Of a stretch of 64,000 nt of DNA, positions 14,308 to 21,304 are shown piece by piece. The notes under the pieces are model-generated. The model was given only the letters and a program-made list of their open reading frames with translations, did no database searches and had not been told where the DNA came from. Each line of letters opens with the position of its first letter. Within the stretch, counting starts at the first letter, position 1. Source of the stretch: JAXDMK01 sp963790325. Lineage in GTDB: Bacteria; Actinomycetota; Acidimicrobiia; Acidimicrobiales; AC-14. The position numbers and the translations under genes are program-made. Where the stretch lies: positions 124,001 through 188,000 of the forward strand of contig CAWBNY010000003.1 of the NCBI GenBank assembly GCA_963790325.1, read 5' to 3'.

Positions 14308-14703
14308 ATGGAACGAACCGTCGTGAACCCCTGGCCGTGGTCCGTGAGCATGGGCTTCAACCAGGGCGAGGTCGTGTCCGGCGTCAGTCGGACCCTGTTC
14401 TGCGCAGGTCAGACGTCGGTCGACGCCGACGGCGCACCGCAGCACGGGGGGGACATGGCCGGCCAGATCGGGCTCGCCCTCGACAACCTGGAGGCCGTCC
14501 TCCAGGGGGCGGATATGAGCCTGGCCGACGTCGTCCGCCTGAACATCTACACCACCGACGTCGATGCCTTCCTCGAGCACTACGGAGTGCTGGCGGCACG
14601 GGTTGCGGCCGCCGGGGGGGCGCCGCCGGGAACGCTTCTGGGCGTGGCCCGGCTGGCCTACCCCGAGCTCCTGGTCGAGCTGGAGGCGACGGCCGTCGAG
14701 TAG
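14308..14703 (+). CDS. RidA/YjgF family protein
   Basis: A 131-residue RidA-superfamily protein. The ATG at 14308 follows CCAGGGGGA. TLFCAGQTSVDADGAPQHGG matches the conserved G-Q-T/V-x-D-x-x-G segment, MAGQIGLALDNLEAVLQGAD the long helix, and SLADVVRLNIYTTDVDAFLE the V-x-x-x-V-Y-v-x-D motif. RidA proteins hydrolyse reactive enamine/imine intermediates made by PLP enzymes. The catalytic Arg near position 105 of the classic RidA is not evident in GTLLGVARLAYPELLVE, so it may belong to another subgroup. It precedes trpD on the same strand. Confidence 0.85.
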   Translation: MERTVVNPWPWSVSMGFNQGEVVSGVSRTLFCAGQTSVDADGAPQHGGDMAGQIGLALDNLEAVLQGADMSLADVVRLNIYTTDVDAFLEHYGVLAARVAAAGGAPPGTLLGVARLAYPELLVELEATAVE

Positions 14704-14840
14704 GGCGCCCGGCGGGTGACGTCGGGGGACCTGGCGCACCGCAGCCCGGAAGTCCCGTCGTCCGAGCGGTGAGCCTTGTGGTGCGCCGCGTCGGTCGCAG
14801 CCGCCAGCACGGGCTGATCTTCGCCAGTACTTTTCCTGAG

Positions 14841-15896
14841 ATGAGCTTTTCGGACTTGGGGGGTTGGCCGGCTGTGCTCGGGGCGTTGACTCGGAAGGTC
14901 GACTTGCCGGCGCAGTCGGCGGGTTTGGCGATGACGGAGATCCTCGAAGGGCGGGCGACGTCGGCGCAGGTGGCGGCGTTCTGCGTCGCCCTGCGGATGA
15001 AGGGCGAGACGGTCGAGGAGATGACGGGGCTGCTCGGGGCCATGTTCGAGCACGTCACGCCGGTGGTCGTCGACGACCCGGGCACGCTCGTCGACACGTG
15101 CGGGACGGGTGGCGACCGGAGCTGCACGATCAACGCGTCCACCCTGGCCGCCCTGGTGGTGGCGGGGGCGGGGGCGCGGGTGTGCAAGCACGGCAACCGG
15201 GCCCAGTCGTCGAGGTGCGGGTCGGCCGACCTGCTGGAGGCGCTGGGCGTGGCGGCCGAGCTGGGTCCCGTCGGTGTGGCCGCCTGCATCGACGAGGCGG
15301 GGATGGGGTTCTGCTTCGCCCCCCGCTTCCATCCGGCCATGCGCCACGCCGGGCCGACCCGCCGGGAGCTGGGCGTGCCCACGGTGTTCAACTTCCTCGG
15401 TCCCCTCGCCAACCCGGCCCAGGTCACCCGCCAGTCGCTGGGAGTGAGCGACCCCAGGATGGCGGTGCGGATGGCGGGCGTCCTCCAGGCCCGGGGGGCG
15501 GAGCGGGCCCTCGTCGTCTACGGCCACGACGGACTGGACGAGATCACCACCACCACCACGTCGACGGTGATCGAGGTGCGCGACGGGGAGGTTCGGACCT
15601 ACGACATCGACCCCGCCGCCCTCGGGCTGACGGCGGCCGACCCGGTCGACCTTCTGGGGGGCGACGCCGCCACCAACGCCGGCCTGGCCCGGAGGGTGCT
15701 CGAAGGGAAGCGGGGCCCGCAGCGGGACTTCGTCCTCCTCAACGCGGCCGCCGGCATCGTGGCCGCCGGTGTGGCCGACGACCTGGCGGGCGGGTTGGAG
15801 GCGGCGGCGGCGTCGATCGACGAGGGCCGGGCCGCAAGCGTCCTGGAGCGGATGGTGAAGGTGTCGCAAGCGCACGCCGCGGCCGCCGCCGGCTGA
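14841..15896 (+). CDS. trpD: Anthranilate phosphoribosyltransferase
   Basis: A 351-residue TrpD, which joins anthranilate with PRPP in tryptophan biosynthesis. VDTCGTGGDRSCTINASTLA is the PRPP-binding loop, VCKHGNRAQSSRCGSADLLE the KHGNR motif, and ELGVPTVFNFLGPLANPA and VVYGHDGLDEI complete the nucleoside-phosphorylase-like domain. The N-terminal helical domain (LTRKVDLPAQSAGLAMTEIL) is complete, supporting ATG 14841. No other trp gene is present in the window, so trpD stands apart from a trp operon. The 137 bases before it hold no supported gene. Confidence 0.92.
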   Translation: MSFSDLGGWPAVLGALTRKVDLPAQSAGLAMTEILEGRATSAQVAAFCVALRMKGETVEEMTGLLGAMFEHVTPVVVDDPGTLVDTCGTGGDRSCTINASTLAALVVAGAGARVCKHGNRAQSSRCGSADLLEALGVAAELGPVGVAACIDEAGMGFCFAPRFHPAMRHAGPTRRELGVPTVFNFLGPLANPAQVTRQSLGVSDPRMAVRMAGVLQARGAERALVVYGHDGLDEITTTTTSTVIEVRDGEVRTYDIDPAALGLTAADPVDLLGGDAATNAGLARRVLEGKRGPQRDFVLLNAAAGIVAAGVADDLAGGLEAAAASIDEGRAASVLERMVKVSQAHAAAAAG

Positions 15897-15941
15897 GGCC
15901 GCCGACCTCGCCGAGACGCGCCACTGCACCCGGGGCGGGAG

Positions 15942-17570
15942 TCAGCGGCGGCTCTGGCCGCCGGGCTCGTAGCGGGGGAGCACGGGCAGGGGCGACGCCC
16001 ATTGGCCCTCGCACGAGACGAGGCGGGCGGCCCGGCCCTCGGCGTCGAGCCAGGCCGCGACGCACGCCACCTCGTCGACCAGGTGGCGGGGGAGGGGGAC
16101 TCCGGCATCAGGGGGCGACCCGTCGTCGGCATCGAACAACGACCCCGCCGCCGCCAGCCGACCGCCGGCGAGGACGACCCGGCTGCCGTCGACGTCGAGC
16201 TCCACCCGGCCCGCCCGCCGCAACGAGTCGAGGCGGCGGTGACGGGCGAGGGCTCGGGCCAGGGCCGCAGCCCGATCGCGGACGTCGGCCGCCTCCTCGA
16301 AGCGCTCGGCCGCCGCCAGCTCACCCATCCGGGCCTCCAGCGGCACGAACAGCACCGACGGGTCGACGGTGAGCCCCCGGACCACCCGGTCGACCAACTC
16401 GGCGTAGTCGGCCGGGCCGATGGCGCCGGCGCACGGGCAGACGGCCACCCCCAGTTGGGCCGCGGTGCACATCCCGGGCCGGCCGGATCGGGCCGACGGC
16501 CGGGCCGTGCACCGCCGCAACGGCACCGCCGACTCGATGGCCTCCGCCACCAGCCGGGCCGCCCCCGTCGACGACAGCGGCCCGAGGTAGAGGCAGCCGT
16601 CGCCCGCTTTGACCGCGCGGACCACCGACAGGCGGGGGAAGGGCTCGTCGAGCGTCAACTTGAGGTAGGCGTAGCGGGACCACAGCTTGGAGCGGTGGTT
16701 GAACGGCGGCAGGTGGTGGTGGATCAGGCGGACCTCGAGCACCGCCGCCTCCAGCGGTCCCGAGCACACGACGTGGTCGATGGACACCGTCTCCCGTAGC
16801 AGTTGGGAGATCTTCCGCCGCTCGTCGCCGCCGAAGTACGACCGCACCCGGGCCCTGAGGTTGGTGGCCTTGCCCACGTAGAGCACCCGCCCGCCCAGCC
16901 CCCGGAAGAGGTAGACGCCGGGGGCCCGGGGCAGCTTGGCCGTGAGCTTGAGCTTGCCCACCTGGGGATGGGCGCGGATGGTGGGCAGCTCGAAGAGGTC
17001 GTCGAGACCGAGGACGCCGATGGTGCCGGCCCGCTCGAGGAGCGTGTGGAGGAGATCGGTGGTGGCCAGGGTGTCGGCCATGGCCCGGTGGCAGGGCTGG
17101 TGGGGGAGGCGCAGGCGCTCGGCGAGGGTGGACAGGCGGCAGTCGGGCACCTCGTCGCGCACCAGCCGGCGGGCCAGGGCGCAGGTGTCGACCCACCGGT
17201 TGGCCAGGCGGGGGTAGCCCTGGCCGACCAGGGCCGCCTGGAGGAAGGAGATGTCGAAGCGGACGTTGTGGCCGACGATCACCGCGTCGCCCAGGAACTC
17301 GAGGAAGTTGGGCAGGATCTCGCCGATGGTGGGGGCGGGCACGACCATGGCGGTGGTGATGCCGGTGAGGACGGTGATGAAGAAGGGGATCTCGGACTGG
17401 GGGTTGACGAGGGTCTCGAACCGGCCCAGGCACTCGCCGCCCCGCACCTTGATGGCGCCGACCTCGGTGATGGCGCACGTGTCGGCGGACGCACCGGTGG
17501 TCTCGAGGTCGAGGACGCAGAACGTGACCTGGGCCAACGGGGTGCCCAGGTCGTCGAAGGACCGCTGCAT
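15942..17570 (-). CDS. DEDDh exonuclease fused to GIY-YIG UvrC-like domain
   Basis: A 542-residue DNA-repair protein. Residues about 10-180 form a DnaQ-type 3'-5' exonuclease: CVLDLETTG (D, E), IVGHNVRFDISFL (D) and CHRAMADTLAT (H, D). Residues about 215-300 are a GIY-YIG nuclease domain: APGVYLFRGLGGRVLYVGKA and NLRARVRSYF. The rest resembles the UvrC/Cho extension, with a Cys cluster (MCTAAQLGVAVCPCAG) and a UVR-like helix pair (ARMGELAAAERFEEAADVRD). This fusion is common in actinobacteria and is presumed to incise and trim damaged DNA. ATG 17570 fits the family start. It is divergent from the zinc-ribbon gene. Confidence 0.88.
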   Translation of the reverse strand: MQRSFDDLGTPLAQVTFCVLDLETTGASADTCAITEVGAIKVRGGECLGRFETLVNPQSEIPFFITVLTGITTAMVVPAPTIGEILPNFLEFLGDAVIVGHNVRFDISFLQAALVGQGYPRLANRWVDTCALARRLVRDEVPDCRLSTLAERLRLPHQPCHRAMADTLATTDLLHTLLERAGTIGVLGLDDLFELPTIRAHPQVGKLKLTAKLPRAPGVYLFRGLGGRVLYVGKATNLRARVRSYFGGDERRKISQLLRETVSIDHVVCSGPLEAAVLEVRLIHHHLPPFNHRSKLWSRYAYLKLTLDEPFPRLSVVRAVKAGDGCLYLGPLSSTGAARLVAEAIESAVPLRRCTARPSARSGRPGMCTAAQLGVAVCPCAGAIGPADYAELVDRVVRGLTVDPSVLFVPLEARMGELAAAERFEEAADVRDRAAALARALARHRRLDSLRRAGRVELDVDGSRVVLAGGRLAAAGSLFDADDGSPPDAGVPLPRHLVDEVACVAAWLDAEGRAARLVSCEGQWASPLPVLPRYEPGGQSRR

Positions 17571-17639
17571 CCGGCGACCGTAGCGAACGTGTGTTCGACG
17601 TTCAAGCCTTTGGGTTGCGCTCCGGGGGTAGAATTCACC

Positions 17640-17867
17640 GTGCCGACCGTCCTGTACCGCTGTGCCGCTTGCGGCAACCGCACCCGATTCGACGTCACGA
17701 CCACTCGTCGCACCCGCGCATACCACCACTATTCGCTGGGAGGGGAGCTGTCGGTGGAGGACGAAGTGGTGTTGTCCGAGTCCGTCGAGGAGGTCACCTG
17801 CCGGTGGTGCGGGACGGGAACGGCAGTCGAGGCGCTGGCCGAGGCGCCCTGGACCGCGAGCGGTTGA
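17640..17867 (+). CDS. Small zinc-ribbon protein
   Basis: A 75-residue protein with two CxxC knuckles (YRCAACGNR near residue 7 and TCRWCGTG near residue 57), which would bind one zinc ion. The GTG at 17640 gives the N-terminal VPTVLYRC. The middle part is polar and rich in acidic residues (SVEDEVVLSESVEE). Its stop overlaps a TTG that opens the next gene, so it is coupled to the NYN-domain RNase. A nucleic-acid- or protein-binding accessory role is likely, but no named family was identified. Confidence 0.7.
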   Translation: MPTVLYRCAACGNRTRFDVTTTRRTRAYHHYSLGGELSVEDEVVLSESVEEVTCRWCGTGTAVEALAEAPWTASG

Positions 17868-19333
17868 GCCCCCCTGGGCTGAGCGCGGCCGGCGACACGC
17901 TGCTGCGCCCGGCGCTGGAGGCGGCGGTGGCCGTGGCCCGGGCGGGCGACGAGGCCACCCCCACCGAGCCCCCGCCGCCGGCGCTGCGGCCGTTCCTCCA
18001 CTTTGCCAAGCTGCCCCGGCCCGCCCTGGTGGCGGCCCGCCGCGTGCTCGACGCCGACGACGAGTTCCGGGCCCGGGTCCTCGACTCGGTCACCGAGAGC
18101 GACGTGGGCCGGTCGGGGTGGATCTACCTGGCCCGGCCCGAGGGGTGGGAGGACGAGCTGGCCGCCCTTTTGGCCGACGCCGAGGACGCGGGAGCGGCGG
18201 CCGGCGAGCGGCGGGCCGAGGGGGATGCCCGCAAGCGGCTGGCGGGGGCCGAGGCGGCCCGCCGGCGGGCCGAGGACGCGGTCGCGGCCGCCGAGGCGGA
18301 GTCCGCCCGGGCGGTGGCGGCCCTGGCCGACGAGCGCAAGGCCCGCCGGGCGGCGTCCGACGAGGTGGCCAAGCTGGAGCGACGCCTGGCCCAGGTGACG
18401 GTCGAGCGCGACCGGGCCCGGGAGGCGGCGGCCAAGGCGGCGGCGGAGTCGGAGGAGGGCGGGCGGCTGGTGGCCGAGCTCCTCTCCGCCCTCGACCAGA
18501 GCAAGATGGCCGAGTTGGTGGCGGCCGAGGCGGCCGCCGCGGCGGAGGCCCGAGCGGCGGCGGAGACCCAGGCCGCGGAGGCGGCGGCGACGCTGGTGGC
18601 GGCCGCCGAGGCGGCCGCCCAGGCGCCTTCGGTCGACACGGTCGCGGCCGCGTCCGCGCTCGACGAGGCGGCCCGGGCGGCGTCGGCCCTGGCCCGGGCC
18701 CTGGCCGGGGTGGCCGCCTCGCTGCGGCCGCCCGCCGACGGCGGGGGGGCGGCGCCGGCGGTCGCCGGGGGGGCCGCCGGCTCGGTGGGGGTCGAGGGAC
18801 GCGACCCCGCCGCCATCGGGGTCGAGGCGCCCGGTGCGGGCCGGAAGGCGCGGGCCCTCCGCCGGGTGCGACCGCCGGTGCCGCAGCCGGTGCCCCTCCC
18901 GCCCGGCATCTTCGACGACTCGGTGGAGGCGGCCGAGCACCTGGTCCGGGTGCAGGGCATGGCCCTGCTGGTCGACGGCTACAACGTGTCGATCGCCGGT
19001 TGGCCCGACATCGTCATCGCCGAGCAGCGCCGGCGCCTGGTCGACGCCCTGGCCGAGCTGGCCGCCCGCAGCGGGGCCGAGGTGGCGGTGGTCTTCGACG
19101 GGGCCGACACCGCCTACCAGGGCATCGTGCCCCTGACGGCCCGGCCCGTCAGGGTCCAGTTCTCGCCGCCGGGGGTGGAGGCCGACGATGTCCTGATCAG
19201 CCGGGTGGCCGAGCTGCGGCCCTTCCGCCCGGTGGTGGTGGCGTCGTCCGACCGGCGGGTGCAGGCGGGGGCCCGGCTCTCGGGCGCCAACGTCATCTCG
19301 TCGGCCCAACTCCTGGCCGTCCTCCGCCGCTGA
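17864..19333 (+). CDS. NYN-domain RNase-like protein with long coiled coil
   Basis: A 489-residue protein. Residues about 115-290 are an alanine-rich coiled coil with heptad-like Glu/Arg/Leu spacing. Residues about 360-489 are a NYN/PIN-like nuclease domain: GMALLVDGYNVSIAGWPD (first Asp), AEVAVVFDGADTAY (second Asp), SPPGVEADDVLISRVAEL (acidic pair) and VVVASSDRRVQAGARLSGAN. This is the YacP/Rae1-like pattern of mRNA-cleaving enzymes. TTG 17864 overlaps the previous stop; an in-frame GTG about 20 codons upstream is an alternative. It is presumably a ribonuclease acting with the zinc-ribbon partner. Confidence 0.8.
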   Translation: MSPPGLSAAGDTLLRPALEAAVAVARAGDEATPTEPPPPALRPFLHFAKLPRPALVAARRVLDADDEFRARVLDSVTESDVGRSGWIYLARPEGWEDELAALLADAEDAGAAAGERRAEGDARKRLAGAEAARRRAEDAVAAAEAESARAVAALADERKARRAASDEVAKLERRLAQVTVERDRAREAAAKAAAESEEGGRLVAELLSALDQSKMAELVAAEAAAAAEARAAAETQAAEAAATLVAAAEAAAQAPSVDTVAAASALDEAARAASALARALAGVAASLRPPADGGGAAPAVAGGAAGSVGVEGRDPAAIGVEAPGAGRKARALRRVRPPVPQPVPLPPGIFDDSVEAAEHLVRVQGMALLVDGYNVSIAGWPDIVIAEQRRRLVDALAELAARSGAEVAVVFDGADTAYQGIVPLTARPVRVQFSPPGVEADDVLISRVAELRPFRPVVVASSDRRVQAGARLSGANVISSAQLLAVLRR

Positions 19334-19467
19334 AATCCTCCCGAAGCGGATCGCGGGAATTCCTTCCCCCTCCGTCGCCCGACGGCGGAATGGCGGGCTC
19401 AGGATTTTGACAGTACCTTTGCTCGCCTCGGCGGTGGGGTCGTCGATTCCCGGGGGGGAGTGGGGTT

Positions 19468-20961
19468 TTGCGAAGGTCTGGCTGGGGGCGCTCGGCACTG
19501 CGATGCTCGGGCGCGATGTGCCTCATCCTGGGCGCGACCACGGTCGCACCACAGGCGTTTGCGTCCCCTGCCGGCCAGTACGGAGCCCCCGAGTGGCTAC
19601 CCCTGCGCCACGATGCCGGGGGCGGCGGGATCCGGGTCGGATGCACGTATGCGTCCCCCGACGGGCTGTGCGCCGGGCACCATGGGTACTGGGCGATCGA
19701 CTTCCTCGGGTCGGCCGGATCTCCGATCTACGCCGCGGGCGCCGGCCTCGCCACCAACGTCACGGGGGCCGGTTTCGAGGGCTATGGCAACACCGTGGTG
19801 GTCGACCACGGGCCCAACGGGAAGAGCCTGTACGCCCACCTGAGCGAGGTGCTGGTCGACCGGGCCGGGAGCTGGGTCGACCAGAACGACATGGTCGGAC
19901 GGATGGGTTCGTCGGGCGGGGCGAACACACCCCATCTCCACTACGAGGAGTCGGCGAGCGGAAGGTTCGGGTCGGCCGGAGGCCGCGATCCGGGACCTAT
20001 GAAGACCTGCCGAGGGGCCCAGATGGTGACGCTTCCCGACGCCTGGGGCTACTCCGGCTGGCGGGGGATGTCGTGGGGCGGGGGCATGGCCGAGAGCGAC
20101 GGCCCCGGTTGCGCCGTTGTCAGTGGGGTCACTGGTGCCATTGGGACCACTGTGACCAATGGGGTGGTCGCGGTGAGCGCCCTCACCCCGCCGGTGCCGG
20201 AGCAGGTGGTGGCGGCCGACTTCAACGGTGACGGCATCGGCGATGTCGGATTCCGGAACGGCACGTCGGGGATGTTCACGTTCCGGTACGGGCCGACCTT
20301 CGCCGAGCAGACGACCTACCCGTGGGCCAAAGGCACCACCTACCAGCCCTTCGCCGCCGACTTCAACGGCGACCGCGTCGGCGACCTCGGCCTGCGCGAC
20401 ACCGGGAGCGGCACCTACTACATCAAACACGGGCCGACGTTCGCCGACCAGGTCACCTACCCGTGGACGCCGGGCGCGAACTTCCAGGTCGTTGCCGGTG
20501 ACTTCAACGCCGACACCAAGGCCGACATCGGCCTGCGGGACACGAGCACCGGCGTGTTCTCGATGAAGAACGGGCCCACCTTCGAGGGCGTCCGCACCTA
20601 CCAGTCGGTGGCTGGGACCGACTACCAGGTGCTGGCCGCCGACTTCAACGGCGACCGGGTGGCCGACCTCGGTTTGCGCCACACCGGGTCCGGCCTCATC
20701 GCCGTCAACCTGGGCCCCACCTTCGCCGGCCAGCTCACCCATCAATGGACGTCGGGCAGCTCGTACCAGCTGTTCGCCACCGATCTCAATCAGGACGGAG
20801 TCGCCGATCTCGGGCTCAAGAACGAAGGTGTCCCCGTCGTCGATATCCGTCCCGGGCCCACCTTCGCCACCCAGATCACGACGCCCCTCGATCCTCGATT
20901 GGAGGGACTGGCGGCGCTCCTGGGCGGTCTCTTTGCCACCCTGGCCGCCCGCTCATTCTGA
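19468..20961 (+). CDS. Secreted M23 peptidase with FG-GAP-like repeats
   Basis: A 497-residue secreted cell-wall hydrolase. TTG 19468 opens a basic-hydrophobic signal peptide with cleavage near QAFA (residue 32). The M23 (LytM-type) domain at residues about 50-165 has the zinc ligands in HHGYWAIDFLG (H...D) and TPHLHYE (HxH), with the intervening VVDHGPNGKSLYAHLSEV. It cuts peptidoglycan cross-bridges. The C-terminal half is five repeats of the FG-GAP/VCBS type (ADFNGDGIGDVG), annotated separately. It is preceded by a 134-base gap with several inverted repeats (for example AAATCCT...AGGATTT at its edges), so expression may be regulated at the leader. Confidence 0.87.
   Translation: MRRSGWGRSALRCSGAMCLILGATTVAPQAFASPAGQYGAPEWLPLRHDAGGGGIRVGCTYASPDGLCAGHHGYWAIDFLGSAGSPIYAAGAGLATNVTGAGFEGYGNTVVVDHGPNGKSLYAHLSEVLVDRAGSWVDQNDMVGRMGSSGGANTPHLHYEESASGRFGSAGGRDPGPMKTCRGAQMVTLPDAWGYSGWRGMSWGGGMAESDGPGCAVVSGVTGAIGTTVTNGVVAVSALTPPVPEQVVAADFNGDGIGDVGFRNGTSGMFTFRYGPTFAEQTTYPWAKGTTYQPFAADFNGDRVGDLGLRDTGSGTYYIKHGPTFADQVTYPWTPGANFQVVAGDFNADTKADIGLRDTSTGVFSMKNGPTFEGVRTYQSVAGTDYQVLAADFNGDRVADLGLRHTGSGLIAVNLGPTFAGQLTHQWTSGSSYQLFATDLNQDGVADLGLKNEGVPVVDIRPGPTFATQITTPLDPRLEGLAALLGGLFATLAARSF
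20212..20916 (+). repeat. Five 141-bp in-frame repeats (47 residues each)
   Basis: Units start at 20212, 20353, 20494, 20635 and 20776, each exactly 141 bases. Each unit has A-x-DFN-x-D-x-x-x-D-x-GLR at its head and a GPTFA-x-Q-x-TY segment in its second half. The Asp-rich DFNGDRVGDLG loops are typical calcium-binding beta-propeller blades (FG-GAP/VCBS). The fifth unit is the most diverged. Exact spacing shows expansion by duplication without later indels. Confidence 0.85.
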
Positions 20962-20977
20962 GCCGGGTTCGTTGTCC

Positions 20978-20995
20978 CACCCTCTGCGTAGGGTG
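20978..20995. terminator. Short hairpin after the M23 gene
   Basis: CACCCT and AGGGTG pair around a 6-base loop (CTGCGT) in the 40-base gap between the M23 peptidase and the Cys-rich gene. The stem is only six pairs, so it is a weak terminator at best; it lies 7 bases before the next ATG and could affect that start instead. Confidence 0.25.
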
Positions 20996-21001
20996 CGCGC
21001 C

Positions 21002-21190
21002 ATGGAGATCAGTTGCGACGACTGCGTCATGCATCGGACGTCCGCCTGCGACGACTGCGTCGTCTCGTTCATCTGCGGGCGTGAGCCCGACGAGGCGGTG
21101 GTGATCGACGTGGCCGAGGCGAGGGCGGTCCGCCTGCTGGGCGAGGCCGGCCTGGTGCCACCGCTGCGCCAGCTGCGGCGCCCTGGCTGA
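21002..21190 (+). CDS. Small cysteine-rich protein
   Basis: A 62-residue protein. The first 27 residues carry CDDCVMHRTSACDDCVVSFI and one more Cys (C5, C8, C16, C19, C26), two CxxC pairs that suggest metal binding or redox activity. The rest, DEAVVIDVAEARAVRLLGEA, is helical. ATG 21002 sits close to a short hairpin, without a strong ribosome site. It lies directly upstream of sepH, a position where I recall similar small Cys proteins in related actinobacteria; that recollection needs checking. The function is unknown. Confidence 0.65.
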   Translation: MEISCDDCVMHRTSACDDCVVSFICGREPDEAVVIDVAEARAVRLLGEAGLVPPLRQLRRPG

Positions 21191-21304
21191 GCGGTGGGCG
21201 GTGAGCCGGCGCCGGAGGGTCCGTTACGCGGCGCAGGGCCGGTGGTACCGTCACCGCGAAGGGCCCTGACCGGCTGGGCCACCTCTGGGGCGTCGGGAGC
21301 ACGT

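Noticed and set aside
19334..19467. c-di-AMP (ydaO) riboswitch before the M23 peptidase
   Set aside because: Such switches often precede cell-wall hydrolases in actinobacteria, so I looked for their conserved core; only simple inverted repeats (AAATCCT/AGGATTT, GGAATTCC) were seen.
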